A DNA stretch of 64,000 bases, from NCBI RefSeq assembly GCF_003386535.1, contig NZ_QTTN01000022.1, positions 20,777 through 84,776 of the forward strand, in the 5' to 3' direction. The DNA is from Paenibacillus taihuensis (GTDB lineage Bacteria > Bacillota > Bacilli > Paenibacillales > Paenibacillaceae). The translations under genes and the position numbers were made by a program. This document shows, one piece after another, positions 36,599 through 44,663 of the stretch. Within the stretch, counting starts at the first letter, position 1, and each line of letters begins with the position of its first letter. Under the pieces are notes generated by a model. The model did not search any database. It was not told where the DNA came from and was given only the letters and a program-made list of their open reading frames with translations.

Positions 36599-36688
36599 AT
36601 GACTTACATGCAGATTGTTGTGCGGGATACCATGCAAGCTCAGCTCCATCGGCCCGACTTCTTACGCAGAGTGCATCAGCTGCCCTAG
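36599..36688 (+). CDS. leader peptide, 29 residues, upstream of the exporter operon
   Basis: A short ORF with an excellent ribosome site (GAAAGGAGGG) nine bases before ATG 36599; an ATG at 36593 is too close to the site. The peptide starts MTYMQIVVRDTMQ and ends RRVHQLP. Its stop codon lies in the loop of a small hairpin and a terminator follows 30 bases later, before the ABC genes. The arrangement matches ribosome-mediated attenuation leaders of antibiotic-inducible exporters such as bmrBCD. The peptide itself shows no homology I can name. Confidence 0.6.
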   Translation: MTYMQIVVRDTMQAQLHRPDFLRRVHQLP

Positions 36689-36754
36689 GCAGCGCTGCAA
36701 CCGTTTCTGTGTGTAAGGAGACTTTGAGCCATGCGGCTCGAGGTCTCCTTTTTT
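36679..36754 (+). promoter_or_regulatory. candidate attenuator: stop-codon hairpin and intrinsic terminator
   Basis: GCTGCC (36679-36684) pairs with GGCAGC (36688-36693) around the leader stop codon. The terminator has GGAGAC (36717-36722) with GTCTCC (36743-36748), inner GAGCC/GGCTC and six T residues. An alternative pairing of GCTCA and CTCC in the leader ORF (36638-36647) with the terminator's left arm is possible. The terminator lies about 100 bases before the exporter start. Confidence 0.6.
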
Positions 36755-36852
36755 GTTGCACAGAACGCGTATTCGCCTGACGCGGAAGGCGGAGTCGTTC
36801 ATTGCCGTTAACGGAGCCTCATGCATGTTTGCATAAAGGGGGAAGTACGACT

Positions 36853-38601
36853 GTGAAAGTGTTAATAAGGCTTATGAAATATATGCGTCCCAGCACGAGA
36901 TGGGTCGTATTGTCGACAGCGCTGATGCTGCTCGGCACGCTGCTCGACCTTATAGCGCCATGGATGCTGAAGCAGGTTTTTGATAAAGGCATCGGAGACA
37001 GCAACATGAAGATCGTGCTGGTGTTCGTGTTAGGGCTCATCGTGCTGCAAATCGTGAAGAGTCTCGGAATGTTCTGGCAAGGCTGGGCGCAGGAGCTTGT
37101 CGGCCAGAACGTTGTCTACTCGCTGCGAAGCCAGCTGTACAATCACCTTCAGCGGCTGTCGTTCACGTACTACGACAAGGCGCAGACCGGGCAGCTCATG
37201 TCCCGGATGACAGGCGATATCGAATCGGTGAAGAACTTCATCGGCTTCGGTTCAATGGCGATGTTCATGGGTGTAGCTACGTTCTTCGGCACGATCGTGT
37301 TCATGCTGTTCATTCAGTGGAAGGTGACGCTGCTCTGTATGGCGAGCGTACCGCTGCTGCTGTTCGCGCTCTACCGGTTCAACAAGCAGGTCGGTCCGGC
37401 TTGGGGCCAAATTCGGGAGCAAATGGGACGTCTCACAACGACGCTGCAAGAAAATATCTCGGGTATCCGAGTCGTAAAGGCGTTCGCGCGCGAGAAAGTT
37501 GAGCAGAACAAGTTCGAATCGCGCAACGACCAGAACTTCGAGACGAACATGGAACGCGCCAAGCTGGAAGCCAAAGCATTCCCGCTCATGAACTTCTACG
37601 GCGGTATCGTATTCGTCACAATGGCATGGTTCAGCGCTTACTTCGTCGCGAAGGGTCAGATGTCGCTTGGTTCGTTTATGGCTTTCCAATGGTATACATG
37701 GGGGATCATCTGGCCGCTGAATATGCTCGGCTGGCAGATCAACATCATGCAGCAAGCGCTCAAAGCGGCGCCGCGCGTGTTCGAAGTACTCGATACGCCT
37801 GTCGATATTAACTCGGAGACAGGGAATAGCCATGATGCGAACCGTATCCGCGGCAACGTCACCTTCGACGGCGTGACATTCCACTTTGCGGACCAGAATC
37901 CAGAGACAGACCCGGGCATTCTGGAAGGGATCTCGCTCGGCGTGAAGCAAGGGGAAGTCATCGCAGTGCTGGGTTCTACGGGTTCGGGCAAAAGCTCGCT
38001 CATCGCGCTCTTGTCACGCTTCTACGACGTAAGCTCAGGGCGGCTGCTCATCGATGGCATCGATGTTCGCGACTACGAGCTCGAAGGCCTCCGCCGCAAA
38101 ATCGGCATCGTACCGCAGGAAACATTCCTGTTCTCGGCGACAATCCGCGAGAACATCGCATACGGCGTGCCTGAGGCGACGCAGGAGCAGATCGAGTGGG
38201 CGGCGCGCAAGGCGCAAATCCACTCCTTCATCGAGACGATGCCGTTCGGCTACGACACAATCATTGGCGAGCGAGGCGTAGGACTCTCCGGCGGTCAACG
38301 CCAGCGTGTTGCGCTAGCGCGTGCGATCCTGATGGATCCGCCGATTCTCGTACTCGACGAAGCGACGGCTAGCGTCGACACTGCAACGGAATCTGCTATT
38401 CACGAAGAGCTGCTGGAAGTCATGAAAGGACGCACAACTTTCATCATCGCGCAGCGTCTGTCTTCCGTGAAACGCGCAGACCGGATCATCGTGCTCGACG
38501 GGGGCAAAATCGTGCAGCAGGGCACGCATCGCGAGCTGTTCGAGGAGGAAGGCTTCTTCCGCAGCCTGTTCAAGCAGCAAGAGGCTGCTTCGGCGAGATA
38601 G
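36853..38601 (+). CDS. heterodimeric ABC multidrug exporter, half 1
   Basis: A 582-residue half-transporter: six membrane helices then an NBD with Walker A GSTGSGKSS (374-382), intact signature LSGGQ (478-482), Walker B ILVLDEATASVD, but the switch His is replaced by Gln (IIAQRLS, Gln534). That replacement and the partner's LSVGQ place a degenerate ATP site in one half of a heterodimer, as in BmrC/BmrD and YfiB/YfiC exporters. GTG 36853 follows AAAGGGGGAAG. The first gene of a two-gene operon. Confidence 0.85.
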   Translation: MKVLIRLMKYMRPSTRWVVLSTALMLLGTLLDLIAPWMLKQVFDKGIGDSNMKIVLVFVLGLIVLQIVKSLGMFWQGWAQELVGQNVVYSLRSQLYNHLQRLSFTYYDKAQTGQLMSRMTGDIESVKNFIGFGSMAMFMGVATFFGTIVFMLFIQWKVTLLCMASVPLLLFALYRFNKQVGPAWGQIREQMGRLTTTLQENISGIRVVKAFAREKVEQNKFESRNDQNFETNMERAKLEAKAFPLMNFYGGIVFVTMAWFSAYFVAKGQMSLGSFMAFQWYTWGIIWPLNMLGWQINIMQQALKAAPRVFEVLDTPVDINSETGNSHDANRIRGNVTFDGVTFHFADQNPETDPGILEGISLGVKQGEVIAVLGSTGSGKSSLIALLSRFYDVSSGRLLIDGIDVRDYELEGLRRKIGIVPQETFLFSATIRENIAYGVPEATQEQIEWAARKAQIHSFIETMPFGYDTIIGERGVGLSGGQRQRVALARAILMDPPILVLDEATASVDTATESAIHEELLEVMKGRTTFIIAQRLSSVKRADRIIVLDGGKIVQQGTHRELFEEEGFFRSLFKQQEAASAR

Positions 38602-38676
38602 ATTAGCCTGACGCAGGCGAATAATCTTAACCACATTAAATAATAACAATTAACGGCATAAAGGAGGAGGAACGGC

Positions 38677-40485
38677 ATGAGTCAAGTCGAATGGGATGAA
38701 GGCGAAGATTTAGAAGAGAAGCCGTTTAACAGGGCGTACATGAAGCGGCTTATCCGCTATGTGCTTCCTTATCGCAAAGTATTGTCCATCGTTCTTGTCA
38801 TTGTCCTGTTTAACATGGGATTAAGCTTAGCCGAGCCGCTTCTGCTTCGCTATATCATCGATGAAGGCATCGTGAAGAAGGACTTCTTCGTGATCAACAT
38901 GATCGGGTTGTCGCTGCTATCGTTCAAAGCGCTCGGCTGGCTGTTCGGCTTCCTGCATACGCGGTTGATCAATTTCACCGGTCAGCGGATTTTATTTGAT
39001 CTGAGACAGCAATTATTCAATCATCTTCAAACGTTGTCGTTCCGGTTCTTCGACGGACGTCCAGCGGGCAAAATCATGTCCCGGATTACGAACGACACGA
39101 ATGCGATCGGAGAGCTGATCAACGGCGGTCTGATCACCATGGTCATGGAGTTTACGCATCTGATCGGTATCGTTGTCATTCTGCTATGGATGGACTGGAA
39201 ACTGGCGCTGTTGTCTTTTGTGACACTGCCGCTTCTGTACATCATCGTTGGCAAAATGCAGCCAAAAATCGAAGGATCATGGACTCGTTCCCGGAAGACG
39301 ATGTCCGCGATTAACGGCAATCTGAACGAGACGATCCAAGGCATTCGCGTCATCCAGGCATTCTCGCGCCAGTCGGAGAACAACCGCCGATTCGAAGAAT
39401 TGAACGCACGCAACAAGTTCGCGTTCATGCGCGCGGTGAAGCTGGAATCATTGGTATGGCCGTCGGTCGAGATGGTCGGCATGATCGGCACCTGTGTCGT
39501 CCTGTGGTTCGGGGCGAAGCAGGTTATGGATAAGGAGCTGACGCTTGGCTTCATTATGGCGTTCATCAATTATCTATGGCGTTTCTGGGGACCGCTTAGC
39601 GCGCTCTCCAAAGTGTACAGCCAAGTGCTGTCTGCGATGGCTTCGGCAGAGCGAATCTTCGAGGTGCTGGATTCCGAGCCGGAAGTGAAGGACAGCAAGA
39701 ATGCGAAAGAAATGAAGCCAATCCGCGGTGAAGTCGTGTTCGAGAACGTATCATTCCGCTACGAAGAGAATAAGCCTGATGTGCTGAAAGGGATCAACCT
39801 GCGCATCAAGCCAGGACAGCGAGTAGCGCTCGTTGGCCCGACAGGAGCGGGTAAGAGTACAGTTGTGAACCTGCTCATGCGTTTCTACGATACAACAGGC
39901 GGCCGTATTCTGATCGATGGCCAAGACGTGAAGGATGTCACGCTGGAATCGCTTCGGCGCCAGATGGGGATCGTGCTGCAGGATTCGTTTATTTTCTCCG
40001 GTACGATCGAAGAGAACTTGCGTTACGGCAATGAGGATGCGCCAGACGAAGCGCTGCGCCAAGCAGCGGAGAGCGTCCGTGTCGACAAGATTGCGCTTCA
40101 GTTCCCGGAAGGCTTCCAGACGCAGGTAGAGGAACGCGGCTCGAAGCTGTCCGTCGGTCAGCGCCAGCTGCTTGCATTCGGTCGTGTGCTCCTCTCTGAT
40201 CCGCGCATTCTCATCTTAGATGAAGCAACGTCCAGCGTCGATACGGACACCGAGCAGCACATCCAAGCGGCGCTGCAGACGATGCTGGAAGGCCGTACGG
40301 CGTTCATTATCGCGCACAGACTGTCTACCATTCGGGATGCGGACGTCATTCTCGTCGTGAAGGACGGACAGATCGCAGAGCAGGGCTCGCATGATGAATT
40401 AATGAAGCAAAGCGGACTATATCATAAGCTCTATATGACGCAATATGAGATGCAGCAGTCGCTTGCCATGCAGACTGGTGCTTAA
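38677..40485 (+). CDS. heterodimeric ABC multidrug exporter, half 2
   Basis: A 602-residue half-transporter with six helices and an NBD whose Walker A (GPTGAGKST) and switch His (IIAHRLS, His547) are normal but whose signature is LSVGQ (491-495). With the partner's LSGGQ it forms the consensus site, while its own LSVGQ faces the partner's Gln-switch site. It lacks the large extracellular insertion of BmrD, so YfiC-like pairs are an equally good comparison. The start follows AAGGAGGAGG, 75 bases after half 1. Confidence 0.85.
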   Translation: MSQVEWDEGEDLEEKPFNRAYMKRLIRYVLPYRKVLSIVLVIVLFNMGLSLAEPLLLRYIIDEGIVKKDFFVINMIGLSLLSFKALGWLFGFLHTRLINFTGQRILFDLRQQLFNHLQTLSFRFFDGRPAGKIMSRITNDTNAIGELINGGLITMVMEFTHLIGIVVILLWMDWKLALLSFVTLPLLYIIVGKMQPKIEGSWTRSRKTMSAINGNLNETIQGIRVIQAFSRQSENNRRFEELNARNKFAFMRAVKLESLVWPSVEMVGMIGTCVVLWFGAKQVMDKELTLGFIMAFINYLWRFWGPLSALSKVYSQVLSAMASAERIFEVLDSEPEVKDSKNAKEMKPIRGEVVFENVSFRYEENKPDVLKGINLRIKPGQRVALVGPTGAGKSTVVNLLMRFYDTTGGRILIDGQDVKDVTLESLRRQMGIVLQDSFIFSGTIEENLRYGNEDAPDEALRQAAESVRVDKIALQFPEGFQTQVEERGSKLSVGQRQLLAFGRVLLSDPRILILDEATSSVDTDTEQHIQAALQTMLEGRTAFIIAHRLSTIRDADVILVVKDGQIAEQGSHDELMKQSGLYHKLYMTQYEMQQSLAMQTGA

Positions 40486-40499
40486 TAGAAAGCATCGAT

Positions 40500-40533
40500 A
40501 ACAGCTCCTCGGTATGAGGGGCTGTTTCTTTTT
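40500..40533 (+). terminator. terminator of the exporter operon
   Basis: AACAGCTCCTC (40500-40510) pairs with GAGGGGCTGTT (40516-40526), followed by TCTTTTT. Confidence 0.8.
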
Positions 40534-40644
40534 GATGATTGAATGCGCTCCCATGCGGGTAAACTAGATAAATGAATTGACATTGAAGCGCAAATTATAT
40601 AAGCTTACAAGGAATTTTCAAATCTACAAAACAGGAGATTGATT

Positions 40645-40917
40645 ATGAAATTCAATATGAAAATTAAAGATTTTGCAGCGGCAGATACAAATGTGGCAGC
40701 AGGATTATATCATTTTGTCGTTACAATGTCGGACAACACGCAAGTTCGACTGATCTTCACGAAGAAGCCGGACTGGAAGCTGATCGGCGTTAATCGTCTT
40801 CTGACTGTTCCTTGCCCGATCTGCAGAAGAGACTACTATTGCAACTGCATGAACAAATATGCAGAAGAGTTCGAGCGCGAAGTATTGGATAAAGAGCTTA
40901 TTTCATCCGTTCTTTAA
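40645..40917 (+). CDS. small protein with a zinc-ribbon-like cysteine cluster, 90 residues
   Basis: Not recognised by family. A beta-rich N-terminal half (YHFVVTMSDNTQVRLIFTKK) is followed by PCPICRRDYYCNC, four cysteines in CxxC-x5-CxC spacing that could bind zinc, and a helical acidic tail. ATG 40645 follows CAGGAG. TTGACA at 40577 with TATAAG 15 bases on may be its promoter. Monocistronic. Confidence 0.7.
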   Translation: MKFNMKIKDFAAADTNVAAGLYHFVVTMSDNTQVRLIFTKKPDWKLIGVNRLLTVPCPICRRDYYCNCMNKYAEEFEREVLDKELISSVL

Positions 40918-40922
40918 TGGGC

Positions 40923-40952
40923 TTGCATAAGCAGCGAACGATCTGCTATACT
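40923..40952 (+). promoter_or_regulatory. promoter of the serS T-box leader
   Basis: TTGCAT (40923-40928), 18-base spacer, TATACT (40947-40952) with an extended TGC just before it. Confidence 0.65.
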
Positions 40953-40958
40953 AACGAA

Positions 40959-41180
40959 CAATAAGCACACAGGCCGATGAAGAGCATCCAACTCGGAGGC
41001 GTTGCGTACAGCGTTTGGCATAGCAGTGAATAACTGCTGCGCTCGAACACTCCAAGCATTCCGGTTCTCGCACCGTTATCCGCGAACTTAAGGGAGCTAA
41101 CCTTCGAGTTAGCTAATTTGGGTGGCACCGCGAACGCGTTCTTCGTCCCATGTCAGGGGACTGAAGGAGCGCGTTTTTTC
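40959..41180 (+). promoter_or_regulatory. T-box riboswitch controlling serS
   Basis: The 14-base T-box core GGGTGGCACCGCG is at about 41120-41132 and is followed by a terminator at 41135-41179 (CGCGTTCTTCGTCCC ... GGGGACTGAAGGA, T-run), the mutually exclusive partner of the antiterminator. Uncharged tRNA-Ser should favour readthrough. A TCC triplet followed by A at 41051-41053 (GAACACTCCAAG) is a plausible Ser specifier, but I could not fold stem I with confidence. Confidence 0.88.
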
Positions 41181-41211
41181 GTTTACCCAAATTTGCGAAG
41201 GAGTGTTCACT

Positions 41212-42501
41212 ATGTTAGACATTCATGTAATCCGTCAGAAAGCAAACGAGTTCCAGGAGGCAGCCAATCAGAAACGGATTTCGATTGATATTCACGAGCT
41301 GCTCGGCATCGATGACCGCAGGCGGGAGCTGATGCAGCTGACCGAGTCGCAGCGCGCGGCGCGCAACCGCAGGTCGAAGGCAATCGAGGCCATGATGCGG
41401 GAAGGCCGCAAAGAGGAAGATCTGGCGGAGCGGGAGGAAGCAGCGAAGCAGCAGGAGCAGTTGAAGCAAGCGGAGGAGGAGTTCCGCACAGTTCTAACCG
41501 CGTACGAAGCGCTCATGCTGCTCGTGCCGAATCTGATGTCGCCAGACACGCCAATCGGCAGGAGCGATGAGGATAATGTGGAGGTACGGCGCGTCGGCGA
41601 GGTGCCGGAATTCGGGTTTGCACCGCGCAGCCATGTGGAGCTCGGGCAGCAGCATAGGCTGATCGATCTTGCCCGCGGCGTGAAGATCGGCGGCACGCGC
41701 CAATATGTGCTGCAGAACTACGGCCTGCAGCTGCACCGCGCGGTTCAACAGCTGGCGTATGATCTGCTGCTCGACAAGGGCTTTGAAACACTCGATGTTC
41801 CTGTTCTTGTGAAAGAACAGACGCTCGTGGCAACGGGCTATTTTCCAGCGAATCGGGATCAGACCTATGCCATTAACGGCGAAGACAAATGGCTCGTCGG
41901 AACGTCGGAGGTTCCGCTGATCGCCTATTACAGCGATGAAGTCATTGATCTGACTGAGCCGAAGCTGCTTGCGGCAGTTACGCCTTGCTATCGGAGCGAA
42001 GTTGGATCGGCGGGCCGCGATGTACACGGGCTGTACCGGGTGCATCAATTCGCGAAGGTGGAGCAGGTCGTGCTATGTCGCGCAGACTTGACGGAATCGC
42101 TCGTTTGGCTGGAGCGGATGACGGCGAACAGCGAGGAGCTTCTCCAGCTGCTAGAGCTCCCTTACCGCGTCGTTGCGGTATGCAGCGGCGACATGTCGCA
42201 GAAGAATTACAAGCAGTACGACATTGAGACGTGGATGCCAAGCCGCAATAACTATGGCGAGACGCATTCGGCGTCGCTGCTGCTAGATTTTCAGGCGAGA
42301 CGATCGAATATTAAGTATCGCGATGAAGAGGGCCGGCTGCAGTATGCGTACACACTCAACAATACGATGGTTGCATCGCCGCGCATTCTCATTCCGCTCC
42401 TCGAGAACCATCAGCGAGAAGATGGCTCGATCTATATCCCGCAGGCGCTTCGTCCTTATATGCGCGGACTTGCCGAGATTCAGGCTGACCTAGAAGTCTA
42501 G
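41212..42501 (+). CDS. serS: seryl-tRNA synthetase, Thermus-like motif 3 variant
   Basis: A 429-residue class II synthetase. N-terminal coiled-coil arm for the tRNA long variable arm (about 30-100), VGTSEVPLIAYY, motif 2 YRSEVGSAGRDVHGLYRVHQFAKVE and motif 3. Motif 3 reads LNNTMVASPRILIPLLENHQ rather than the NGSGLAVGR usual in Bacillus SerRS. It charges tRNA-Ser. Its divergence and T-box control make it a candidate second SerRS. ATG 41212 follows GAAGGAG after the terminator. Confidence 0.88.
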   Translation: MLDIHVIRQKANEFQEAANQKRISIDIHELLGIDDRRRELMQLTESQRAARNRRSKAIEAMMREGRKEEDLAEREEAAKQQEQLKQAEEEFRTVLTAYEALMLLVPNLMSPDTPIGRSDEDNVEVRRVGEVPEFGFAPRSHVELGQQHRLIDLARGVKIGGTRQYVLQNYGLQLHRAVQQLAYDLLLDKGFETLDVPVLVKEQTLVATGYFPANRDQTYAINGEDKWLVGTSEVPLIAYYSDEVIDLTEPKLLAAVTPCYRSEVGSAGRDVHGLYRVHQFAKVEQVVLCRADLTESLVWLERMTANSEELLQLLELPYRVVAVCSGDMSQKNYKQYDIETWMPSRNNYGETHSASLLLDFQARRSNIKYRDEEGRLQYAYTLNNTMVASPRILIPLLENHQREDGSIYIPQALRPYMRGLAEIQADLEV

Positions 42502-42582
42502 GTCTAGCCTGCCTCTCCAATAGCGAGTATACTGAAATGGATAATCTTCCACGGTATGGAAGACGAGAGGAGAACAGCCTGT

Positions 42583-43548
42583 ATGAGTTTGGGGAAAATC
42601 GCACAAGCGGCGGATCGGATCCGCTCGAATGTAAGTAAAGTCATTGTTGGCAAAGAGGATATTGTAGATAAGCTCATCATTGCAATTCTCACATCAGGCC
42701 ATGTTCTGCTTGAGGACGTGCCTGGCACGGGCAAAACTTTACTTGCGAAAGCGCTTGCGAAGTCGATTGACGGCGAGTTCAAGCGGATTCAATTTACGCC
42801 GGACTTGCTCCCGTCGGATCTGACAGGCATTCATTTCTACAATCAGAAGCTGTCGGAATTCGAGTTCCGCCCAGGTCCGCTCTTCGCGAATATCGTGCTT
42901 GCGGACGAGATCAACCGTGCAACGCCGCGTACGCAATCGAGCTTGCTCGAGAGCATGGAGGAGCGCCAAGTCAGTATCGATGGGACGACGCACCAGCTCG
43001 GCAAGCCTTTCCTCGTCATCGCGACGCAGAACCCGATCGAGCAGCAAGGGACCTTCCCTCTGCCGGAAGCCCAGCTGGACCGGTTTCTATTTAAGCTGAA
43101 AATGGGCTATCCATCGACGGCAGAAGGTATCGACATCATGAAACGCTTCATGGCGGACAGCCCGCTCGAGAAGCTGGAGCCGGTCATTGGCGCGGCTGAG
43201 CTGGAGGAAGCGAAATCAATCTATACAAGTGTGGCAGTCAGCGATGAGCTGCTTGGTTATATGCTCGCGATCGTGGAAGCGACGCGGGTTCACTCGGATG
43301 CGGCGCTAGGCGCAAGTCCGCGGAGCTCGCAGGCGCTGCTGCGCGCATGCCAAGCGAGAGCGGCGATTGCAGGACGGCAGTTCGTGCTGCCGGATGACGT
43401 GAAGGTAATGGTCGTTCCTGTGCTCGCGCATCGTATCGCGCTGCGTAGCGTTCAGCGGATGCGGGCGGATGCGGCAGAGCAGGTCATTCAGTCGATTCTG
43501 GCGGCGGTACCGGTGCCGGCAGACGCTCCGCTCGTTTCCCGCTCATAA
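42583..43548 (+). CDS. MoxR-family AAA+ ATPase
   Basis: A 321-residue AAA+ protein: Walker A VPGTGKTLLAKALAK, the MoxR-typical IQFTPDLLPSDLTG, Walker B IVLADEINRATPR, sensor-1 ATQNPIEQQGTFPLPEAQLDRF. These ATPases act as chaperones that mature or insert partners, and typically sit next to DUF58 proteins, as here. ATG 42583 follows AGAGGAG. First of the MoxR-DUF58-DUF4129 set. Confidence 0.9.
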   Translation: MSLGKIAQAADRIRSNVSKVIVGKEDIVDKLIIAILTSGHVLLEDVPGTGKTLLAKALAKSIDGEFKRIQFTPDLLPSDLTGIHFYNQKLSEFEFRPGPLFANIVLADEINRATPRTQSSLLESMEERQVSIDGTTHQLGKPFLVIATQNPIEQQGTFPLPEAQLDRFLFKLKMGYPSTAEGIDIMKRFMADSPLEKLEPVIGAAELEEAKSIYTSVAVSDELLGYMLAIVEATRVHSDAALGASPRSSQALLRACQARAAIAGRQFVLPDDVKVMVVPVLAHRIALRSVQRMRADAAEQVIQSILAAVPVPADAPLVSRS

Positions 43549-43568
43549 GCGTAAAGGGGGAGCGAGCG

Positions 43569-44663
43569 ATGGGTATTCATTGGTATATACTAAGCGCGCT
43601 GCTGGTCATCATCGTGCAGCGGTTTATTTTCCGGTATCGGGCGATGCGCGGGGTTAGCTATACGAGGTCATTCAATGTGGAGACCTGCTTCGAAGGGGAC
43701 CGCATTGAGATGGTGGAGCGGCTCACGAACCGCAAGTTCATTCCGGTACCTTGGCTTCGCGTTGAATCGCAGCTGCATGCCGGCTTGAAATTTGACAGCG
43801 ATTCCAATTTCGATGTGAGTAAAGGTCAGTTCTATCAAAATCACCGGAGCTTGTTCAGCTTGATGGGAAATAAGCAGCTGACGAGGCGGCATACGGTGCA
43901 AGCGACGGCACGCGGCTGTTACCGAATCACGAGCGCGTCCTTGACGTTCGGCGACCTGTTCGGCGCGTTCAGCTCCTGGAAGTCCGTGCCGCTCGAGGTG
44001 GAGCTGCTCGTCTATCCGCAGCCTGCCGATCCTTCCTTGATCCAGCTCCCTTCGCGCAGCTGGCAAGGGGATATTACGGTGAAGCGTTGGATCGTTGAAG
44101 ATCCGTTCGCCATCAGCGGCGTTCGTGAGTACCGCTACGGCGATTCGCTGAAATCGATCAACTGGAATGCAACCGCACGTGCGGGATCGCTTCAAGTACA
44201 CCGTCGCGATTACACTGCGGACTACCGGCTGGTCGTGCTGCTGAACGTTGAAGATCACGCCGGAATGTGGGAAGCCGTGAACAATACGGCGCTGATTGAG
44301 GAAGGAATTCGGTATGCGGCAGCGATTCTGCAGTATGCGACGGAGCAGGGGATGGAGACGGCTTTTGCATGTAACGGAAGTGACCTTGATAAACCTGGCA
44401 CTGTCATGACGGTGGAGCGTGGAAGCGGAAGCGAGCATCTGGTCCATCTCTACAATCAGCTGGCGAAGCTCGTCATTGTGCGGGAGCTGCCGTTCGATAC
44501 CATGATCGAAAATCTCGCGGCGGAATGGGAAGAACGATACGATGTCGTAGTTATCTCGGCATTCATGAGTGAACCGATCGAGCGGGCGATGCGGATGCTG
44601 CGTGACAATGGTCATTCCGTCGACTGGCTTCCTGTTCAGGGCCAAGAGGAGGCTGCAGGATGA
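43569..44663 (+). CDS. DUF58 (von Willebrand-like) protein
   Basis: A 364-residue protein with an N-terminal membrane segment, then beta-rich region (VETCFEGDRIEMVERLTNRK, PVPWLRVE) and the DUF58 core DPFAISGVREYRYGDSLKSINWNATARAG. The core resembles an A-type metal-binding fold and is the usual partner of MoxR. Function in this family is thought to be envelope-linked but unproven. It follows the ATPase by 20 bases and overlaps the next gene by 4. Confidence 0.87.
   Translation: MGIHWYILSALLVIIVQRFIFRYRAMRGVSYTRSFNVETCFEGDRIEMVERLTNRKFIPVPWLRVESQLHAGLKFDSDSNFDVSKGQFYQNHRSLFSLMGNKQLTRRHTVQATARGCYRITSASLTFGDLFGAFSSWKSVPLEVELLVYPQPADPSLIQLPSRSWQGDITVKRWIVEDPFAISGVREYRYGDSLKSINWNATARAGSLQVHRRDYTADYRLVVLLNVEDHAGMWEAVNNTALIEEGIRYAAAILQYATEQGMETAFACNGSDLDKPGTVMTVERGSGSEHLVHLYNQLAKLVIVRELPFDTMIENLAAEWEERYDVVVISAFMSEPIERAMRMLRDNGHSVDWLPVQGQEEAAG

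Noticed and set aside
36638..36729. Antiterminator formed by GCTCA/CTCC in the leader ORF with the terminator's left arm
   Set aside because: Possible, but a stalled ribosome would block it and favour termination, opposite to expected induction; a folding calculation would be needed.
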